Source: Juglans regia
Lineage: Eukaryota > Streptophyta > Magnoliopsida > Fagales > Juglandaceae
NCBI RefSeq assembly: GCF_001411555.2
Contig: NC_049901.1
Location: forward strand, 9,930,681-9,994,680
Direction of reading: 5' to 3'
Length of the DNA stretch: 64,000 nt
Below the pieces are notes generated by a model. It was not told the origin of the DNA. It searched no databases and saw nothing but the letters and a program-made list of their open reading frames with translations. Numbering within the stretch: position 1 is the stretch's first letter; each line of letters begins with the position of its first letter. The translations under genes were made by a program, and so were the position numbers. Positions 27,658 to 39,707 of this stretch are shown here, piece after piece.

Positions 27658-27838
27658 AAGACCTAGTTTGGGTGTCAATGTATTCTCAGGTATTATGAGA
27701 ATACCTCACTATTATTCATTATTTTATTATTACTTTTTACTTATTTTTTTACTAGTATTCAATATTCTATCATTATGTTTTCACTATTATTCACAGAATA
27801 ATTCAGAATATCTCACTACCTAAATACAACCTAAGTCT
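27658..27838. repeat. AT-rich MITE, second subfamily
   Basis: Ends TAGTTTGGGTGTCAATGTAT and CACTACCTAAATACAACCTA, with internal TATTCTCAGGTATTATGAGA and CACTATTATTCA. It resembles the copy at 35705-35998 more than the GATGAGATGAG copies. Confidence 0.55.
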
Positions 27839-27949
27839 TTTAACGAGATGACTATATTTAATAATTAGAGAGAACATAAATTTATCATATTTGTCCATTT
27901 GATCTACAATTTTAAGAATTTTGAATAGAGTTGTAAAAAAAATCGAAAA

Positions 27950-28560
27950 ATCAGTGAACGGGTCCAATTGGGGACTGGTTTCTAGTTAGCAAAACCAGTT
28001 GAAAATTGATCTAGTTCCAATTTTGATTGTTAGAACACCGGCTCAAACCGAACAGGACCGAGACACACATACACACACACACACACATATATATTATTTT
28101 TAAGTTTTTATATTATATTTTTATATGATTTGCTAAATTGCTAATTAATATAAAATGAAATTTTAAAATCTTATTATTCATGTCTATTAACCTTATAACA
28201 TAAAATTAATATAATACTTGATGTAATATAAAATTAATCTTAATATAACATTTGACTATGATATAACATAAATTAATCTTATAATTTTTAATATAATATT
28301 TGAATTTTGATATAACATATAAATGTTAATTTTATAACATAAAATTAATATAATATTAATATAGATGGATATGGGTCAATCACTTGCTAAAGTCTTGTTG
28401 AAGTATGATTTTGCTCGTAAAACCAAAAAAATCGGACCAGACTGGACTGAAATCGAAAAAACAGAAGTTTCGATTTTAGTGATGAATCGGTTTGGTATTG
28501 ATTTTTAAATGTCTAAAACTGGAATAAATCAGACTAGTTATACCTGTAATTTTGAATCTC
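27950..28560. repeat. Decayed repeat with 'ccggttt/aaaccgg' phrases and CA microsatellite
   Basis: Inverted phrases such as GGACTGGTTT, GGCTCAAACCGAACAGGACC and AATCGGTTTGG flank an AT-rich core with a CA tract (28062-28086). It looks like a small mobile element of unknown family. Confidence 0.35.
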
Positions 28561-29035
28561 AAGGAAAAAAAAAAATAGAAATTTGGTGGAATTGATTATC
28601 AATATCAGAACTTTAATTTCAACGCATGCACGGGTACTTTCACTTTCAAATCGATTTTTCTTTGGATTGATTATCGAATTATACAAGACCAAAGTGTTCT
28701 TCTAGTAGCACAGACCCTTTCCAACCTCAGTCACAGTAGAGGATCAAAATGTTACGTCAGGTCGAACAGATATATATTGAGATGTCTATATATAGATCAT
28801 TTTTAATAAATTAATTTTGCAAATTTTTTAAAATGTTTTACTAATTACATTCTCATGAGTTTTTCATACTTCATCAATTTTCTATTTTAAATTAGCTGAT
28901 CTAAGAATTTATATATAAACAACTTCATATCAACACACAAAATAATAATAATAATAATAATAATATAGAGTAGGATAACGAAGATATATAGTATACGACA
29001 TATGTCTAATTAGTTGTTTGATTTACATGCAATTA

Positions 29036-29195
29036 AGGTCCTGTTTGGATTTAGAAAGTACTTCATCTCATTATTATAACTTTCTTAAATTCTTACACAA
29101 AATATAATAAACAATTTAATTTTTTTAAATTTTAAAATAATAATAATATTAAAAAATAATATTTTAACAATATTTTTTTAATTTTTATCCTACAT
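29036..29195. repeat. AT-rich MITE copy, right end missing
   Basis: Begins GGTCCTGTTTGGATTTAGAA, with body CATCTCATTATTATAACTTT and CAAAATATAATAAACAATTT. The right terminus is not seen. Confidence 0.65.
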
Positions 29196-29377
29196 GTTTA
29201 TTATATTATATTATATAATTCATATTAAAAAAAAATTATGTCAGTGCTGACGAGAATGGTCATGAGTGATGACAACAATCATAACAGCTAGCAAAATGTG
29301 AAATTTACGCATCATGAAAAGATTGACGAGAATAATTAAGAAGACGTGAAGAGTTTGCACTCAATAAAGCGGATAAC

Positions 29378-29413
<36 letters not shown>

Positions 29414-31343
29414 GCAGGGAGGATTAATTGAGTATAATGCAAGGTTCCTGATATTATTCATCATGTAATTATTCAAAAAGTAACATTTAATTAATTTCTT
29501 GTTTAATTACCGTCCGCCCCAAAATGATCTTTAATTTATATTTGTAAGCCTAAACTTATCTTGATGATCACCATGGGACGGATCGACATTATTGTAAAAA
29601 TTACATATATATCCACGTGTTTTGACTATATATATATATATTATGTACGATTTATATATGTGAGTAGTACTGTAATAAGGTTGAAAATTAAGGAGGCAGC
29701 TAATAATAATGCTCTGATCCCAACCAATTAAATATTGATGTAATCTTAGTGAATCAAAATGCACCCATATTTTAAGTTCAAATTAGCAAGGATTATTTGG
29801 TGCGTTTGACTTTCTCCAACTTTTCCTTTTGTTGCGGGGCGGGCCCCATGATGAGCTCTCATTCACCTCCTCTTCCCAACCCCCTTCTCACTCAAATTTA
29901 AATCCATCCTTGTCAATGAAATTTAAGAGAAGCGCCGACCCTAGCGGCCACGCCGGCCATCGGTTTCAAGACGCTTATTAATAATTAAAACATGTCTTCC
30001 ATCCATTTCATTATATATACATATATATATATATAATTATTATTATTTTTTTTTTGTAAAAATGTTGGATTAATTACTTATTCTGTAATAATCTTATGGC
30101 CTCGTGTTAAAAAGTTTGGCTGGCGGCTGGTATAAACTTCTTAAGCTTGCTCGAGTGCTTGGAGGAAATCTCAGTAGTCTAGATGGATTATTAATTTGGC
30201 CAAACAAGGAAAAACTGGGCAGACATGATCTCAGTCTAGGCCGGGTATTTGTACAGCTAAATCAAGACAAGTTATCTATCCCGAGACGGATGTTGGCTAG
30301 CTGTTTGACCTAAAATGATACATATAAAATTGATAAAGATCATTGTTTTATACAAATTAAGATCCTATTTCATCGAACGGAATTACTAATTAGCAGATCG
30401 TACGTTTATGTGGCTCAACACTTCATGAACCATGATTTACTACTACTATTTATATATAATTCAAAATATAATCGAATTTTCTATCGTATTCTTTTGGTAT
30501 GCATGATTCCTATTCTCACAATTAATTAAATTAATTCAAAATAAGAAAAACGAATATTTATGACAGATTATTTGTGACGATAATGACTATTTAAGACGAA
30601 AAATAGATTTATTTTAATAAAAAATAATCATTTTTACAGAAAATAATTGATCATACATAAGGAGTTTTCTTGTAATCAAATTGCATCAAGTCCATTAATT
30701 ACGTAAACCCTCCATGGAAATTTACAAATATACATTTTAATCACTTGAATATTTTTTTGATCTCCTTCATATGAACAAAAGAATAAGTTCGAAATTAATT
30801 TTAAACGGATTCAAACTTAAATCAGATAATGCAAAAGTTATATTTAAAAATCTCGAGATATCACAAAAGAAAGTAAATCATACAAAAATATGAGACCACG
30901 GAAATAATACTCATAACCTTCCAAGTTCAATTTAAATAATCGTACAATATTGGTAGCTAGAGCTAGGTGTAAAAAAAGAGGTTAACTAAATTCCAAAAAA
31001 AAAAAACCTTCTGCACTCGAACGGGATTGAATATTCATCACAAGCTCAAGTGAAAAAAAAAAAAAAACCCAAAGCCAAACACAAACCCAAATAAACAAAG
31101 CATGCATGAATTTCCCTCAAATTTAGGCAGCCTGACTTGCCTGCGGTACTTCAGCAAATTCCCGAATCGCCCATTGTATAGCAACCACAGAGGGAAAAAA
31201 AAAAAAAAAAAAACAAGCCCTCCGGATCCAAAGCCAAGTGAAGCCGACATTGCTATCAAGTGAAAAAGGATATCTATTTACAAAGGTCAACAATTTCTCC
31301 CTAAACAAGTCAGTACCTAACTTTCTTCTTTCCGTGTTCTTTA
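29196..31343. other. Intergenic DNA
   Basis: TA tracts at about 29382-29408 and 30013-30034. The open frame at 30104-30313 is not recognised and lacks support. Homopolymer A tracts occur at 31050-31068 and 31196-31213. The end near 31343 probably includes the VQ gene 3' UTR. No gene seen. Confidence 0.45.
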
Positions 31344-32048
31344 TCAAAACATGTAACTGTTGGTCCTATTCTCATCGGAGGAACCCGGGGGCCTAGCAGA
31401 AGGAACCTGGGAGGAAGATGAAACACCCTCCATCACAAAGCCATCGGAGACCCCGATGCTTCTGGGTCTTGAGCTGCCCAGCCTTTGAAGAAAAGGATCA
31501 CCGGCTTGTGCGTTATTGCTGCCTAATGAAAACAAGTATTGCTGGCTTTGCGGATGGTAGAGCTGTGGTTGAGGCTGTAGATGATATCCACGACCTGGAG
31601 GCATCATCATTGCAGTAGGATTATTGACATGGCCGGCTTGATGCGTTCCTAACCCAAAACCAAAGTTCGGTGCACCCGCGTGGGCTCCCGAGGCAAAGGG
31701 CGCAGTAGGACCGCCGGTGAATTGTTGCACCATGGCTCGAAAATTCGTAGTGTCTGTGTTGAGTAACGTAGTAGGGGTTCGTCGAGAAGCCCTAGACCGC
31801 CTGCGTATGGGCTTCGAGACACGGCCCTCGGGGCTCAAGTGGCCACCGGTATCTGGGATAGAACTCCCGGAGCCGAGTGAACTCAGCGTTGTAGGAGAAG
31901 TGACGGTGGTGGAGACAACAGTGGCATCAGAAACTCGATTATCGAGCAGAGCACCAGACACGGGGTGGCCCGGAGATGTCACTTGATTAGGAAGGTTTTG
32001 ATGATAGAATTGGAGCCAGTCACTGGGGCCAGACATGGTTTCACTCAT
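31344..32048 (-). CDS. VQ22: VQ-motif protein, VQ22/JAV1-like
   Basis: A nuclear transcriptional cofactor; VQ proteins bind WRKY factors through their VQ motif, and the Arabidopsis VQ22 (JAV1) restrains jasmonate defence. Intronless, 234 residues. The VQ motif FRAMVQQFTG is at residues 103-112, preceded by a basic nuclear-signal-like KPIRRRSRASRRTP (79-92) and TLLNTDT, a run I recall as shared with JAV1. The N-terminus GPSDWLQFY also matches that subgroup. The rest is low-complexity Gln/Pro/Ser. I chose the ATG at 32048 (MSETMSG). The frame stays open to 32291, but that extension crosses a TATA box and G-boxes, so it is promoter and leader. Confidence 0.9.
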   Translation of the reverse strand: MSETMSGPSDWLQFYHQNLPNQVTSPGHPVSGALLDNRVSDATVVSTTVTSPTTLSSLGSGSSIPDTGGHLSPEGRVSKPIRRRSRASRRTPTTLLNTDTTNFRAMVQQFTGGPTAPFASGAHAGAPNFGFGLGTHQAGHVNNPTAMMMPPGRGYHLQPQPQLYHPQSQQYLFSLGSNNAQAGDPFLQRLGSSRPRSIGVSDGFVMEGVSSSSQVPSARPPGSSDENRTNSYMF

Positions 32049-32127
32049 GGCCAAAAAATTAAATATGTGGAGGAGAAATGAGAGAACAGCTTTTGGTAAG
32101 AAGGAAAGAAAAGAGCATAGGGTTATC

Positions 32128-32251
32128 CTATATATGGTGGCTTCAACGTGGTCAAAGCATGACTTTGAAAGAGATCCTGGCCGTGGATTTGGAGAAAAGG
32201 AAGAGATCATCAGGATAGATTCCAAGGTACGGCACGTGACGTTAGCACGTG
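32128..32251 (-). promoter_or_regulatory. VQ gene promoter: TATA box, W-box, two G-boxes around TGACGT
   Basis: Read on minus toward the gene: CACGTG at 32246-32251, TGACGT-type core at 32237-32242, CACGTG at 32233-32238, W-box TTGACC at 32150-32155, and TATATA at 32129-32134, about 80 bp before the ATG. G-boxes are targets of bHLH factors such as MYC2, and W-boxes of WRKYs. This fits jasmonate and WRKY feedback on a JAV1-like gene (inference). Confidence 0.65.
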
Positions 32252-32291
32252 GGGCTGTGGCGGAGAAATGTTTGGCATGACTCATAATCAC

Positions 32292-33342
32292 GATATTCGG
32301 GATGATGGGAGGGTGAGGGGGTGTTTCTGGAAGTATGTTTTAGAGGCAAATTGGGGTTTTGAAGGATTTGTTTCGGGGGGGTTGGGTTCCTGGAAACTAC
32401 CAAAGTCACAAGCTATATATATCACAATGACTTCATTAGGCTGGTGGCCACGACATCATTGTGCTTCGTGTGGTGGTAGGTGGACTTTGGTGACTTTTAT
32501 TAGATCAGGAGTCTGCCCATTAAAAAAACAACTAAAAATTAGAGGGAGGGGAGTCTGCCTAGCTAGCTAGAACGTTTTGGGTCACTTCCCTCCTCCCTCC
32601 CCCTCCGTTTCTTGGGTTGGAGGGCGGAAGGAAGTACTTTCCTTGCTAGTTTATGGGTTATGATATATCCTCGCGCTCATGTGATTTCTTGTTTTTGGTA
32701 GATAAATCAACTTCAGTGGTGGTGATCAAAGGAAATGTCGAACGTACTGTGCATGAGTTTTGGGCCAGTGAAGTGAAGTTATACTTACAATAGAATTGAT
32801 CATGTAGATGAGAGAACGAATTAGCTAGCAGATGAGTATTATTGTAGGTCTCATGATGATGTTGATTATTTTTTTTATCATGTAAAATTGAATTATATAA
32901 TAATTCTAAAAAACCATAATTAAAATATTAGTTAGTTTCCTCTATATCGTGAAGCATTCATCTTTGAGGAGATCAGTGGCAAGGCCAAACATCATCCTGA
33001 TCATCAATACCCCAAAAACAAGTTGCATCATGTTTACCATTAGTCAATCGAAGTCCATTGATTTATACCCAATAATACTTTTGTAGTTGCATGATCCTTA
33101 CTTGCAAATTATATAATTATTAACATGAAAAAATCTAATTTATAAGATTCAAAATTTTAAATTTCTCACATAAATTCAGTCATGCTATATTTGCATTATA
33201 GACACCAGCTTACATCATATATATTTTATTGTTTGGTTGATGGAATGGCAATGGGCAGGTACTTATAATAATAACAGTCGAGGGAGAAAGAATCCCAACT
33301 AGTACTTCAAAGCCCTTTAAATGACTTCTCAACGATAATGTC
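32292..33342. other. Upstream intergenic DNA of the VQ gene
   Basis: GA- and GT-rich patches near 32300-32620, then AT-rich DNA. The open frame at 32268-32570 is unsupported. No gene seen. Confidence 0.45.
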
Positions 33343-33547
33343 TCGTTTGGATAGTGAGTTGATATGAAATGAGTTAAAATAAAAGTTGAAAGTTGAAAAA
33401 AAAATTATTAGAATATTACTTTTTAATATTATTACAATTTTGAGATTTGAAAAAATTGAATTATTTATTATATTTTGTGTGAGAATTTGAAAAATCATAA
33501 TAATAAGATGAGTTGAGTTGAGATTAGTACTCTTGTATCCAAACCGG
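33343..33547. repeat. AT-rich MITE copy with both ends
   Basis: A good example of the family. Ends TCGTTTGGATAGTGAG and TTGTATCCAAACCGGG are inverted. The body is TTGAGATTTGAAAAAATTG, ATTATATTTTGTGTGAGAAT and AAGATGAGTTGAGTTGAG. Confidence 0.85.
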
Positions 33548-33671
33548 GCTCTTGGGATGCGTTTGGAATGATTGTGAAGATTAGGTTTGTGTAAAAAGAA
33601 TGCGAGCGCTCTTCCACCGAAAATAAGCGGAGCTAGCTAGTTGCAATCTGTCAGATTCTTGATTGTACCAA

Positions 33672-34015
33672 TTAAGGGTTGTTTGGAAACAATTCCTATA
33701 TCATCCCATCTAATTTCCTTCCCAAACATTATTAAAAATTAAATACTTTCAAACTAATCATTTTAACTTTTCAGACTAATCATTACAATTTTCTCAAACT
33801 TTCAAACAAAAAATAATTCAATTTCTTTAAACCTCAAAACAAAAATAACATTAAAAAATTATATTATAACAATATTTTAACTTTATAATAGTTTTTGTTC
33901 AATTTTTTTCTCTCATTTTCCAAAACATAATAAATACTTAACTCAAACTATCTCACTACTAGTCACAAAATTATCTTATTATTATTTATAAAATTCTCGA
34001 CAACCATAAATTAAT
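33672..34015. repeat. AT-rich MITE copy, diverged
   Basis: Starts TAAGGGTTGTTTGGAAACAA. The body is CATTACAATTTTCTCAAACT, TTCAATTTCTTTAAACCTCA and AACATAATAAATACTTAACT. The right end is indistinct. Confidence 0.5.
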
Positions 34016-34104
34016 AAGTCTATATACTATTTAAATTACTTTTGTAGGACTAGTCTTTAGGCTTAACCACTTCTTGCACCCAAGCCTTGACCTATATACG
34101 TCAA

Positions 34105-34322
34105 GTCCGTTTCGATTGATAAGTAATTTCAATTTATTTTATCTCATCTTATTATTATAATTTTTTTAAATTTTTATATAAAATATAATAAATAATTTAA
34201 CTTTTTAAAATTTTAAAATAATAATAATATTAAAATATAATATTTTAATAATATTTTATTTAACTTTTAAATTCTATCTCAACTTATCTCATCTTAATTT
34301 ACTATTTAAACAACATCTTAGT
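34105..34322. repeat. AT-rich MITE copy
   Basis: Starts AGTCCGTTTCGATTGATAAG; ends TTACTATTTAAACAACATCT. The body is identical in plan to 33343-33547 in reverse orientation (TTATCTCATCTTATTATTAT, AAATATAATAAATAATTTAA). Confidence 0.7.
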
Positions 34323-34579
34323 ACGTACATTGGTTGACTAGCCTGCTCGATCGCCATTTGGATTGCAATATTTTATGATTTCCTGCCCAGTCAAATTATT
34401 TTTGGAATGATGAAGGACTTCGATCGATATATTTACTATTTAGAGCATATCTCGTTGCATTATATTACGACCCAATAAAATTTACTTTATCATGTATGTT
34501 TCTTTTCGACATTTATAATTAGTTGATGCGATCGAGTTATGCTACCACTATATAGGTAATACAATAGAATTAAGCAAAA

Positions 34580-35280
34580 TTATTCTCATGAGTCACTATT
34601 TACTATCTTATATATCACATTTTATGAAAAACATGTCACACTATATGAAAAAAAAATAAGCTGTCAAGTGTGGAGTGTGGATAGTGGACATTGATGTATG
34701 TATAGATAGCATTCCTCTAGAATTAATTTGCTCATCAGCCGATTTACCAAACTCTACACCCCACACCCTACGTGGCAAATTGGGTTCACTGACAAGTGAA
34801 CCGGTTCTGCACCTCAATCCCACCCTCCTCCAGGGGAAGCATGACAATGCGATTTTCGCCCTTCTTTTGCAGCTCCCCTCCCTTCTAGAATTCTTCTCTG
34901 TGATTTCTCTCTCTCTTCTGAAATCGTATTATATATATAACACGAGAAACAAACATATACAATGGTTTGATCTCCCCCTCCGCTTTTTCCCCAAATGGGA
35001 TTTTCCTTCACTAACTATCGGATATTTAAACCACAAAACAGAACCCACCAAAATGCCTGGGAAGAAACAAAAAAGAAAAAGAAAAAAGAGAGAGCTTGCA
35101 GATCAAAATGACTGAAAATATAACTACACGAATCATTAACGATCAATTTAGCTACTGATAAAAACGAGATAAAGAAGATAAAATTGAACAGACTGAACAA
35201 ATCCCTGATCTACCACTCCACAACACAACACAAGTGCAAATGCATAACAAAAACAAATGCACAAGAAAAAAAAAACTAAA

Positions 35281-35355
<75 letters not shown>

Positions 35356-35640
35356 CTAGTTAGAGGGAGGAGCTAGGTAGAGGGAGGAGCGACGTGCTGC
35401 GGCGCTAGGCAGAGGGAAGGGCAACTGCAACGTGGGGTGTTGGGCAGAGGAGGGCTGGCGTGGCTTCAAATTCGAATGGCTTGAAATCCAAAATAAATGG
35501 TTGGGTAGGTCTTTAAAACATGCATTTTGAGGGAAAAAAAAAACAAAAGAAAAGAAAATCCACGTCATGTGTGGGGTGTATGGTGAATAGTAACTGATGT
35601 ATAATACTACCCAATACAATATTTCTTTGAGAAAGGATAT
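34580..35640. other. Intergenic DNA with a diverged direct repeat at its ends
   Basis: A phrase of about 45 bp near 34665 (GTGTGGAGTGTGGATAGTGG... TTGATGTATG) recurs in the same direction near 35559 (GTGTGGGGTGTATGGTGAAT... CTGATGTATA), each after a poly-A stretch. Between them lie a pyrimidine-rich section and a long GA microsatellite. It may be a small retroelement or two related MITE ends. No gene; the frames at 34675-35115 and 35356-35619 are unsupported. Confidence 0.35.
35286..35353. repeat. (GA)34 microsatellite
   Basis: An uninterrupted GA run of about 68 bp, likely to vary in length between individuals. Confidence 0.97.
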
Positions 35641-35704
35641 TTGTATTTGTCATGATCACTCGAGTTTCGTATTAAGTTTTTTATACGGCTAGCCCTTAAT
35701 TAGC

Positions 35705-35998
35705 AAATTTAAAGGTTGGTTTGACATTAAGAATATTTTAAAATATTTATAAATAATAATGAAATAGTTTCTAAATAATAGTGAAATAATTTGAATTAAA
35801 ATATTTTATTAAATTTTTAAAAAGGAAAGAGAAAAATTTTGTGTTTTATTTGGGAGTTTGAAAATTTTATAATGATTAGGTAATAATTAGATGAAAAATT
35901 TAAAAATGATAAGTATTTTGTATTTGAATGATATTTAAAAATAAAATATAAAAAAATATCTGAGAATACTAATTATGTTTCCAAACAAGCCCTAGTTC
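35705..35998. repeat. AT-rich MITE, second subfamily
   Basis: Ends AAAGGTTGGTTTGACATTAAG and TATGTTTCCAAACAAGCCCT. Internal AATATCTGAGAATACTAATT is shared with the copy at 27658-27838. Confidence 0.6.
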
Positions 35999-36619
35999 AT
36001 TCTTATTTTGAATTTACGTATGAACAACTTATTATTTGGAAAAAAAATTGCTTTTATTTTTTTTATTATGAATTGTCCAACAAAATCTACTTATGCTAGA
36101 TCAGAGATGTGCAAATATAAGCCAATTATATAGCATCAAGTAAAGTTATGTAAGAGTATTGATCTGCACATGAAACAATAAAACAATATTGGAAATTATG
36201 GAATTGGAAAACGCTATAGACACAATGAGATTCCACAAACTGATGTGCACACTTCCAACGTGCCACGCAAGATAAATTTTGTTCCTTTTCACTTCCCCCA
36301 CCCCTTCACCCTAGATAGAGAGAGAGAGATTGTGTACCTGCCGGTAAGAGGCGACATTGGAAAGGGGAGAGGAAGGTGTGGTGGTGACGTTGGTGAGGAG
36401 ATAAAACGGCAACATTAGTGAGGGGCTATAGCAGCACTGGGCTCGAAGGTTTGAGAAAGGGAGCAGGGAAGGGGAAGGAGGGGAGGGGCATGAGGGAGAA
36501 GGGGCAGGGGGGGGGGGAATGAGTAAAAAAAAAGAAAAAAAAGACAGAAGTGGTACATTGACATTGTGTGACTTCAATTTGTGGGATCTCAACTTTGTGT
36601 ATCTAGTAACCTGGATGTA
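35999..36619. other. Intergenic DNA
   Basis: AT-rich, then a G-rich low-complexity section (36330-36520). No gene seen. Confidence 0.5.
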
Positions 36620-36624
36620 TATAT

Positions 36625-36796
36625 TGTGATACCCCATATGATATGGATAAGGGTAGGTGGTATATGAGATCCTATATTGCTTGGGAAGGAGAATTTATTG
36701 CTCTTTATAAGGTTCTAATGTAGCTCAAATTGTATCATTAACTAGTCTTTTTGGAGTATAAGCCATGTGGTTTGGGCCTTCCATTGAGGCGTTACA
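36625..36796 (+). repeat. TRIM 5' LTR
   Basis: 172 bp, TG...CA, the same length as the 3' LTR. Confidence 0.94.
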
Positions 36797-36898
36797 AATG
36801 GTATCAGAGACTATCCCAACCAGAAATGTGGGACTTGAGTCATGCCACCTACAATGAACAGGCCCGACGAGGATGTCGGGAATTTAAGGGGGGTAGAT

Positions 36899-37070
36899 TG
36901 TGATACCCCATATGATATGGATAAGGGTAGGTGGTGTATGAGATCCCACATTACTTGGGAAGGATAAGTTATTGCTCTTTATAAGGTTCCAATGTAGCTC
37001 AAATTGTATCATTGACTAGTCTTTTTGAAGTATAAGCCATGTAGTTTGGGCCTTCCATTGGGGCGTTACA
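36899..37070 (+). repeat. TRIM 3' LTR
   Basis: 172 bp, TG...CA; follows the polypurine tract directly. Confidence 0.94.
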
Positions 37071-37075
37071 TATAT

Positions 37076-38328
37076 CATACAACTTACTGGTGACACGATA
37101 ACTCATAACCCCACTAGTAATTAGCAAACAAAATATTTTAGATTTTGTAATATATACATATATAAAATTTATAGTAGTGTCACAACTACTACTTTCTTAC
37201 TTAAGTTATAGGTTATAAAATTTATTATACCTAGCAAGGCTCTTTAGGATAACTAGTGTTTTAGATATTGAATTATGTGAGATGATTCCTATATATCTTT
37301 CTTTATTTCTTCCCTACCCATATATGATGCATAAAAATAAAGGTAATATTTTATTTTAGATGTTATTTTATGAAAGTTTCTGAACAAGGAAATTAAAAAG
37401 CTTATTTTTGCTCTACATGATTTAACTTTATACTTTAGGTCGGATAAAGATTGGGGACTTTCTAACTTGTTTCAAAAACTTATTAGAAAAAATATTATCC
37501 ATCTCTTTTTTTTCCTGCTGGATGTTGTATATATGTCATTTATTTGATCCTTAATGCAATCCTTCATAGATATTGCCTATATATAATTAAGCATACATCT
37601 CAATATCTCAAAAAATATGTTTATACAAAAAAAGAAAAAAAAAATAGAAGAAGATAAGAGTCCAAAAATTTTAAACTCCTGCTATCTAATCTTATGTCTC
37701 ACATATAGGGACAAAGACCATTGAATCCAAAAATATTATATAAAAAAAAAAATCCTAAGCAGATTCAATATTATTTTTTTATTTCTCATTTCTTCGTTAA
37801 TATTTTTTAATTTGTTGGATGTAGACTTTTCCACCTTACTTAAATAAAGGAAACATCCATATTTTCTTTGTCCAGTAGTCTAGTATATGTCAATATTGTC
37901 ATCTCGCTTTTCTTTTTTAATTTGGAAAAGACTGATTGCCAATGACGATCCTCCACCAAGCAATAATGTTACTGAATGGAATAACTTCCAAACCCAAGTG
38001 GTTGGTCTACCACCCACCATTCACAACTGTCTTCATCTATTTGACTCCTCCTTATTCCTTTTTTATTTGGTAACATCGATGGTTGCCAAATATACACAAA
38101 GAAACAAGAAAAGAAAACGAAAAGCCATCAGCAAAGAGATATGGCTCATATTTTTTCTTTAAAAAATAATCATTATTAAAAGACCATCAATTGCTAGTGA
38201 AATGGATGTAGGAGAGGCTTAGAGAGCATCCAGGCCAAAATTAACCATGCAAAACAAAATCATAGACAATTGAATGCATGCACTACGAAAGTTCCACGTT
38301 AGACAGAGTTTTGGTATGAAATTATAAA
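37076..38328. other. Intergenic DNA
   Basis: AT-rich; the open frame at 37887-38162 is not recognised and has no supporting context. No gene seen. Confidence 0.5.
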
Positions 38329-38553
38329 GGGTTGGTTTAGATTCAGAGATGAGATAAGATGAGATAATTTTAGATCAAAGAAAAAAGTTGAAAAAAAATA
38401 TTGTTAGAATATTATTTTTTAATATTATTATTATTTTGAGATTTGAAAAAATTGAATTGTTCATTATATTTTATGTGAAAATTTGAAAAAATTATAATGA
38501 TGAGATGAAATGAAATACAATAAAATACTTTCCGAATCCAAACGAGTGGCCTA
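38329..38553. repeat. AT-rich MITE copy with both ends
   Basis: Ends GGGTTGGTTTAGATTCAGAG and CGAATCCAAACGAGTGGCC are inverted. The body is GATGAGATAAGATGAGATAA, TTGAGATTTGAAAAAATTG and ATTATATTTTATGTGAAAAT. Confidence 0.85.
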
Positions 38554-39663
38554 AATTGATCTTCTGTATCATCGGGTTTTCATGTTGATTTATCTCCACA
38601 TTTTGTAGTGTTGAGCTGCCTCCATGTCTGGAGCATTGCTGGTAACCACATTACTTCACTACTTAAAGGCAATTACGTTTTGGCATGGATCGGATCTGTC
38701 TCTGCATCTGAAAACTTGACTTCATATTCCACTACATATGCAAGGGAATGCCTTTTTAAAAGGTTAGTGTTGTTCTCTAAGCCAAGAAGAGTAAAAAAAA
38801 CAAATTAGATCGGGTAAATCATCGAAGTTATATATCTCCCGCCGACATATGACGTCGGCATGATACTCCAAAACATTATTTGTCTTTCAAGTTTCTTAAT
38901 TAGGTTATATTCTCGATGGGGCGGGCCTACCCATGACCTGGAATTATCTCACCAAGAGTTTCTAGAGAAGAGGTGTAAAACTCAACAAGAGTTTCCAGAT
39001 TATTCAAACGATAATTGATAGCTTGAGAAAGAATATATATAAGAATGGGAAAAGGGCAAAGAAAAAGATGAGGACAAAAGGCGATAGATCGTCAGTCAAA
39101 AATTAAACAAACTAGGCAAGAAAATTTGCAATATAAAAGCATTCACGATACTGGGAATGAATTCAAGAGCATGTCACAATTGCGCACGTTTATTTTGACC
39201 GACTCTACTCTTTGCTGTCTCCTTTAAACCCATCTCTTCTTGCTCAATTTGCGGCAACCACACAGTGTTAATTGACACTTGACTTACGGAGAATTATCTA
39301 GTGTTAGGTTTTTTGAAATTATCGATCATGTATATATATACTTAATTAGTACTTAAATACGAATAATGTTAAATATAGTTAAAAATGATATACGTATCGT
39401 GTTCTCTTTTAAAAAAAAAAAAATTATTATTAAAAAATTAATTTTTTTATATAAATCTCACATTTACTTATTTTAAAAAAAAAATGCACAGTACTTCTTA
39501 CACTCAAATATCATTTATGCTTAAATATTAGTCTTATCAAGTGTTGGAAAGATGCCTTTGTGAAAGCTTTTAAATGAACGTTGAAAGATCAGATCCCAAC
39601 GTTCATATCAATCGAAAGATTAAGATGAAACATTTATATATTAATTAATATTTGCACTTCGCA

Positions 39664-39707
<44 letters not shown>

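Larger units (their letters stand above)
36625..37070 (+). mobile_element. Complete TRIM (miniature LTR retrotransposon), 446 bp
   Basis: Two 172-bp LTRs (36625-36796 and 36899-37070) start TGTGATACCCC and end GGCGTTACA. By my count they differ at 11 positions, mostly transitions (about 94% identical). The 102-bp interior starts with a primer site TGGTATCAGAGAC (36799-36811, initiator-Met tRNA type) and ends with a polypurine tract AAGGGGGGTAG. A perfect 5-bp duplication TATAT flanks it (36620-36624, 37071-37075), although the site is itself TA-rich. No coding capacity, as is normal for TRIMs; it must have been moved by another element's proteins. Confidence 0.95.

Noticed and set aside
32049..32291. 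Longer start for the VQ protein (MIMSHAKHF...)
   Set aside because: The extension crosses a TATA box, a W-box and two G-boxes and lacks VQ-family similarity; the MSETMSG start is preferred.
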